DNA from: Ligustrum vulgare
Taxonomy: Eukaryota > Streptophyta > Magnoliopsida > Lamiales > Oleaceae
DNA length: 64,000 nucleotides
Direction of reading: 5' to 3'
Assembly (NCBI GenBank): GCA_963555705.1
Contig: OY743170.1
Location: 30,951,362 to 31,015,361 of the forward strand
Shown: in pieces, positions 60,780 to 64,000 of the stretch
Layout: each line of letters opens with the position of its first letter
Numbering within the stretch: the stretch's first letter is position 1
Program-made: the position numbers and the translations under genes
The notes under the pieces: model-generated
Told to the model about the DNA's origin: nothing
What the model saw: the letters and a program-made list of their open reading frames with translations, nothing else
Databases searched by the model: none

Positions 60780-61019
60780 CTATTTTTATTTTTGCTTGTA
60801 GAGTCTTTGTTTCTTGTTCTTCACGTTCTTCATATTTGTGAGTCTTTAATCCAGAAAATATTCCAAAAAAAAATTATATCTTGTTTATTTTATTCGATTC
60901 TTGTCCAAATCCAGTCTCGTTTGTTTTGTCGCGTTCGTGTCAGATTTTCGGATTTATTAAAAAAAAAAAAAATTAATTAATTTTTTTTTAATTTTTTATT
61001 TAATTCCGAAAATTCATTA

Positions 61020-61049
61020 GTCAAAAAAAAAAAAAAAAAAAAAAAAAAA
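61020..61049. repeat. Poly-A run in the family L leader
   Basis: About 25 A residues followed by GAGAGAG. The corresponding leader of the minus-strand copy also has long A/T runs, so this is a family trait and not a retroposon tail. Confidence 0.7.
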
Positions 61050-61132
61050 GAGAGAGTCAATTCCAAAATTCAAGGACCACTTCCTTGAGTTTCATAGCTC
61101 CTTGTTATCGATTCTTTCCATTCCATTCTACA

Positions 61133-62203
61133 ATGTCTAAATTCAGGGAAAAACCTCAAACAGTTCCTAGAGTTAGGAGGGAGAATAGGATTGATCATAA
61201 ACCTAGAGTTGGAATTGGGGATTAGCTGAAAGTATTGGAAGATGGTGCCAAAAAAATTGGGGATGCTGTCTCGAAAATGAGGGATGAAATTGATGAGGTG
61301 AGAATTATACTAAAGCAGTTAAAGGAGGAAATGATTGCAAAGAGAGCAAGGGAAAAATTAGCCAAGTTGCAACGGGAAAGGGAAAGGGAGGCTGAGCCTG
61401 AATTACAAAGGGGAAGTGAGTGTGAGATTATAGTAAAGCCTCATGTTGAGATTGAATTTGAAGAGTTGAAAATTGAAGTAGTTGAACAAGCTCCGAATTT
61501 TGAGCTGGGAAGTGAGGAATTAGAAGATAAAATTTTGGGTAGCAATGAGGGAGTGCAAGAAATTGTTGATAAAAATGTAGAGTTCGAAGAGGTTGTTGGG
61601 TTTGAAAGTACGAAAGGTGAGAAAGTAGTTTCAAAGGGAGAACGGGGTGAAGAGAAGGGCCTCGTGGTTAAAAAAGTGGAATTGGCGGTGATGGTTCATG
61701 AATACAAGGATCCATACCTTGTACCTCATGAAACTAACATTTCCCTCCCCATTTTATGTGACTCCTTTTTGCAGGTTGCTTACACATGGATGTTTGAGTC
61801 AAAGCCACCTTGGAAAATTAACCTCATGTTTCAATACATTCGTGTTCACCAATTGGAGGATTGCCACATAATGAATTCATGTCCTGGAGTACATAATTTC
61901 CCATTTGATCCAGGTGGGGCAGCTGTAAATCACGAACCAAGCTATGATTCGGGACGAATCATCCTAAAGAAGGGGAGAATGATGAGAATCATGGCGGGCT
62001 TGACGGAAAGAACTACAATTCAAGCCAAAACAAGAATTCAAACAGGTTCGGAGAGTTTCAAAGATCAAATCAAGTCAAAATGGATCAGATTCGTATTTAC
62101 GGCCGTAAGCTATCTGGTCACGGCCGTAAGTCAGCCACGGGTGGAAATTAAAGATTCCAAGATTTTAACAGTTACGGCCGTAAGTTTATGGTCACGGCCG
62201 TAA
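61133..62203 (+). CDS. Acidic coiled-coil ORF of family L, running into the 3' LTR
   Basis: The long frame opens at Met 61235 (322 aa). An upstream in-frame start at 61133 (MSKFREKPQTVPRVRREN) is cut off by a TAG at 61223-61225, so the original protein was probably longer and this copy is a nonsense mutant. Residues about 1-60 are a charged helix (VSKMRDEIDEVRIILKQLKE, then AREKLAKLQRER). An acidic part follows, then the conserved segment KGERGEEKGLVVKK and HEYKDPYLVPHETNISLP shared with 26294-26770. A Trp/Pro-rich stretch precedes the polypurine tract, and the frame continues across it into the LTR, ending at 62203. Its function is unknown. No gag or pol domain is recognised. Confidence 0.5.
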
Positions 62204-62785
62204 TCCTTAAGCAGAAGTACAGTTACGGCCGTAAGGAATGTTGTCACGGCCGTAAATACAGATTAGCGTAAAATCATGCGGATTTTTGTTTCCTTTTTAT
62301 ATTTTAATACCTTTTTCCTATTTTAGTATTTTAGGAGTCTATTTTGATAAGTTTTATCTATTCCCTAATTAGATTAGATTTTATTTAGTTTCCTAAGTAG
62401 ATTAGGATCTTTATTCTGGTTGCCTATATAAAGGCGTCTTCATTGTAATACAAAAAGATTTATTAGACTTTGATTAATGAAAATTGTGTTGAGTTATTTC
62501 TCTCCCAAATATTGTTCTTGAATGAACTTTCGAACTTATCAAATATTGTGAGATATTTGTGGCGTTCATCAAACTGAACTTATCAAGGATCTGGACATTC
62601 CTTGTGGCGTTCAAACCATTACGGTTCTTGTTTCCACATCGTAACGGGTCTCGGGTTTAATATGCCCCTGGTTCTTGCGTCGTGAGGCTCGGGTCGTAGT
62701 GTTACCGTCCATTCCAACCTGAATTCGGAACCTTCCCGGCGTTATTTCTGCATGTCCGTCGTGACCCCCTCCCGGGATCACATCA
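61980..62785 (+). repeat. 3' LTR of the truncated family L element
   Basis: 806 bp, TGATGAGAATCATGG...GGGATCACATCA. It is highly similar to the solo LTR at 45676-46553. Confidence 0.9.
62097..62255 (+). promoter_or_regulatory. Best-preserved palindrome module: three pairs
   Basis: TTACGGCCGTAA starts at 62097, 62172 and 62223, all perfect 12-bp palindromes. TCACGGCCGTAA starts at 62118, 62192 and 62244. Start spacings are 21, 20 and 21 bp. The LTR TATA box follows 170 bp after the last site, placing the module in U3. Confidence 0.65.
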
Positions 62786-63042
62786 GACAGGTTACATTTC
62801 TAAAGTGGTTATCTCCTATTCTAAGTATCAACAACATCTGAAGGTGCATGATTCGAATTAGAAATAGGAGTTGGAGGTGGAGTATGTACATCATTTTCAT
62901 TCTAAGAAGAATTCGATAATACTGTAGTATCAACAAGAGGACTATCAGAGTCTCAAGAGTGCCTGACAATATCACTAGTAACTGGGCTATGGAATAAATA
63001 GTATCTAAATTTCTCCTAGTATAGTAGTTTTAGAACAACCTA
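62786..63042 (-). repeat. Right copy of the 257-bp direct duplication
   Basis: Begins exactly at the end of the family L LTR and continues without a break into the host copia integrase at 63043. This copy is therefore in the original context. Confidence 0.95.
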
Positions 63043-64000
63043 GGTGATATATTTTCATGTAGGAAAATGGAAGCATTTGTAGCCCTTTTAGATTGGAGTA
63101 ATCAAGGAAAACATTTTTCAAGGTAAGGATATTGAGTTTATCTATGAGATGAGATTGCACATGGACATAACACATATGACCAAATACCTTTGGATGGATA
63201 TTCAAAGCATAAGAAGTAGAGTTAACTATTGATAACATCTTCAAGGGAGTTTGAAAATTAATTATGTGAGCAGACATACGATTAATGAGGAAGATAGAAG
63301 TAGACGCCAATCCAAAATACCTTCCTAAGAGATGATCAAGCAATATAGGAGGCACAAGATGCATGAGTAGACAGAGAAGATCTCCTATATTTCATCTCTT
63401 CTTGCTTGCTTAAATATCAGTCTCAGTACCTATTTTTCTTAAAATATTAATCAGCAGTGTGTCCTCTCAAATGGCATAATGAGAAAATCTCAAAAAAATG
63501 ATTAGGAACTCGTAATGAGGATGAAACCCTCTTACAGCTAATGTAGAAGCTTCAACGTGGCTTTTAGTCCCCATGTTAAGTTGCCTTTGTTCCTTACGGT
63601 GGGCCATAGAAAATGCTCCCTTCGGGTTTGGAAGTAGTGTAACAACAAAAATGCGAGAACGCACATGGTCCAAGTTATGGTCAATCCTCGCAAGGAACAT
63701 ATATAATTTATTTAGAAATTTTTTTCCTTAACTCCTTAATATCGACAGTACACTTCTTTGACTTAGTTCTAAGAATTTCTTCATTAGTTCATAGATTTGT
63801 GATGAATTAAAGGCATCAAGGTAACTTCTCTTAACCGCATCCAAAAATGTTTGGCTGTATTGCATTGAATGAAGTGTGCCACATGTAGTGATCAAATAGG
63901 GTAGATTCGAGGTAGATCAGCCTGATTTGTATCCTTCCCGAGAAGATTTAGTCATATCCAATCATCATCGTAATCCACAAATTTCCAAGGCAGATCGGGT
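63005..64000 (-). pseudogene. Host copia element, gag and integrase remnants
   Basis: 63364-63005 encodes the C-terminal integrase region (FLINRMSAHIINFQTPLKML, HPKVFGHMCYVHVQSHLIDK, KNVFLDYSNLKG). From about 63890 to 63470 the minus strand reads gag (QIYELMKKFLELSQ, MFLARIDHNLDHVRSRIFVV, FSMAHRKEQRQLNMGT). The sequence between gag and integrase is far too short for zinc knuckle, protease and the integrase core, so a large internal deletion has joined them. Frameshifts are present in gag. The element continues beyond the window. Confidence 0.8.

Larger units (their letters stand above)
60780..62785 (+). mobile_element. 5'-truncated family L element (internal region and 3' LTR)
   Basis: It lacks the 5' LTR and primer site. 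The left edge (from 60781) already corresponds to leader sequence about 95 bp downstream of the primer site in the 25355-28563 element. The right edge is the exact LTR end ATCACATCA. The polypurine tract AAAGAAGGGGAGAA precedes the 3' LTR (61980-62785), which carries the TATA box TATATAAAG at 62425-62433. The flanks are the 257-bp duplication, not a 5-bp one. Confidence 0.85.

Noticed and set aside
62097..62255. CRISPR-like array of short repeats and spacers
   Set aside because: The repeats are 12-bp palindromes inside plant LTRs with conserved spacing and a TATA box downstream, in a eukaryotic genome.

Overview
This is plant nuclear DNA, most likely from a eudicot. Its genes carry GT-AG introns, the intergenic DNA is AT-rich, and most of the window is nested transposable elements of plant type (Ty3/gypsy Athila-like, Ty1/copia, CACTA, Helitron-like, hAT and Tourist MITEs). 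I support two intact protein-coding genes: an RRP12-like ribosome-biogenesis gene on + (4806-15668, 18 exons, 1152 aa) and a class B heat-shock factor, HSFB3-like, on - (40370-42216, 2 exons, 241 aa). Everything else that encodes protein is retrotransposon or transposon sequence, mostly broken.

Layout. 1-4261: left end of an Athila-like Ty3/gypsy element on - (RT start, protease, frameshifted gag, tRNA-Asp primer site, whole 5' LTR). 4470-15668: a Tourist MITE just upstream of the RRP12-like gene, then the gene, whose introns hold another MITE and two tandem duplications. 15669-19884: repeat-rich flank with an LTR-element relic. 19885-25346: 3' part of a non-autonomous Athila/Tat-like element with one gag-like ORF. 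25355-28563: a non-autonomous LTR element on - (called family L here). 28780-30972: CACTA remnants. 31563-34310: AT-rich tandem array with Helitron-type 3' ends. 35330-36731: CACTA right end with a nested hAT element. 36732-37990: partial duplicate of the HSFB3-like gene. 38339-39767: two TIR elements. 40370-42216: HSFB3-like gene.

43650-64000 is a stack of insertions. An old copia element on - is the host. A copia element on + (44424-55576) has inserted into its RT/RNase H region and itself carries a family L solo LTR with a perfect AATGG target duplication, a 3.1-kb TGTAACGCCCCG-type LTR-like block, a Tourist MITE, and a 200-bp insert in its 3' LTR. To the right, the host copia is broken by a CACTA relic, two hAT MITEs, and a 5'-truncated family L copy flanked by a 257-bp direct duplication.

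The most unusual signal is a regulatory-looking module shared by two unrelated LTR families (the Athila-like LTR and family L). It consists of 12-bp palindromes of the form TTACGGCCGTAA arranged in pairs whose starts lie 20-23 bp apart, about two helical turns. Three or four pairs occur per LTR, upstream of the TATA box where one can be seen, and the less perfect site is usually second in the element's own orientation.
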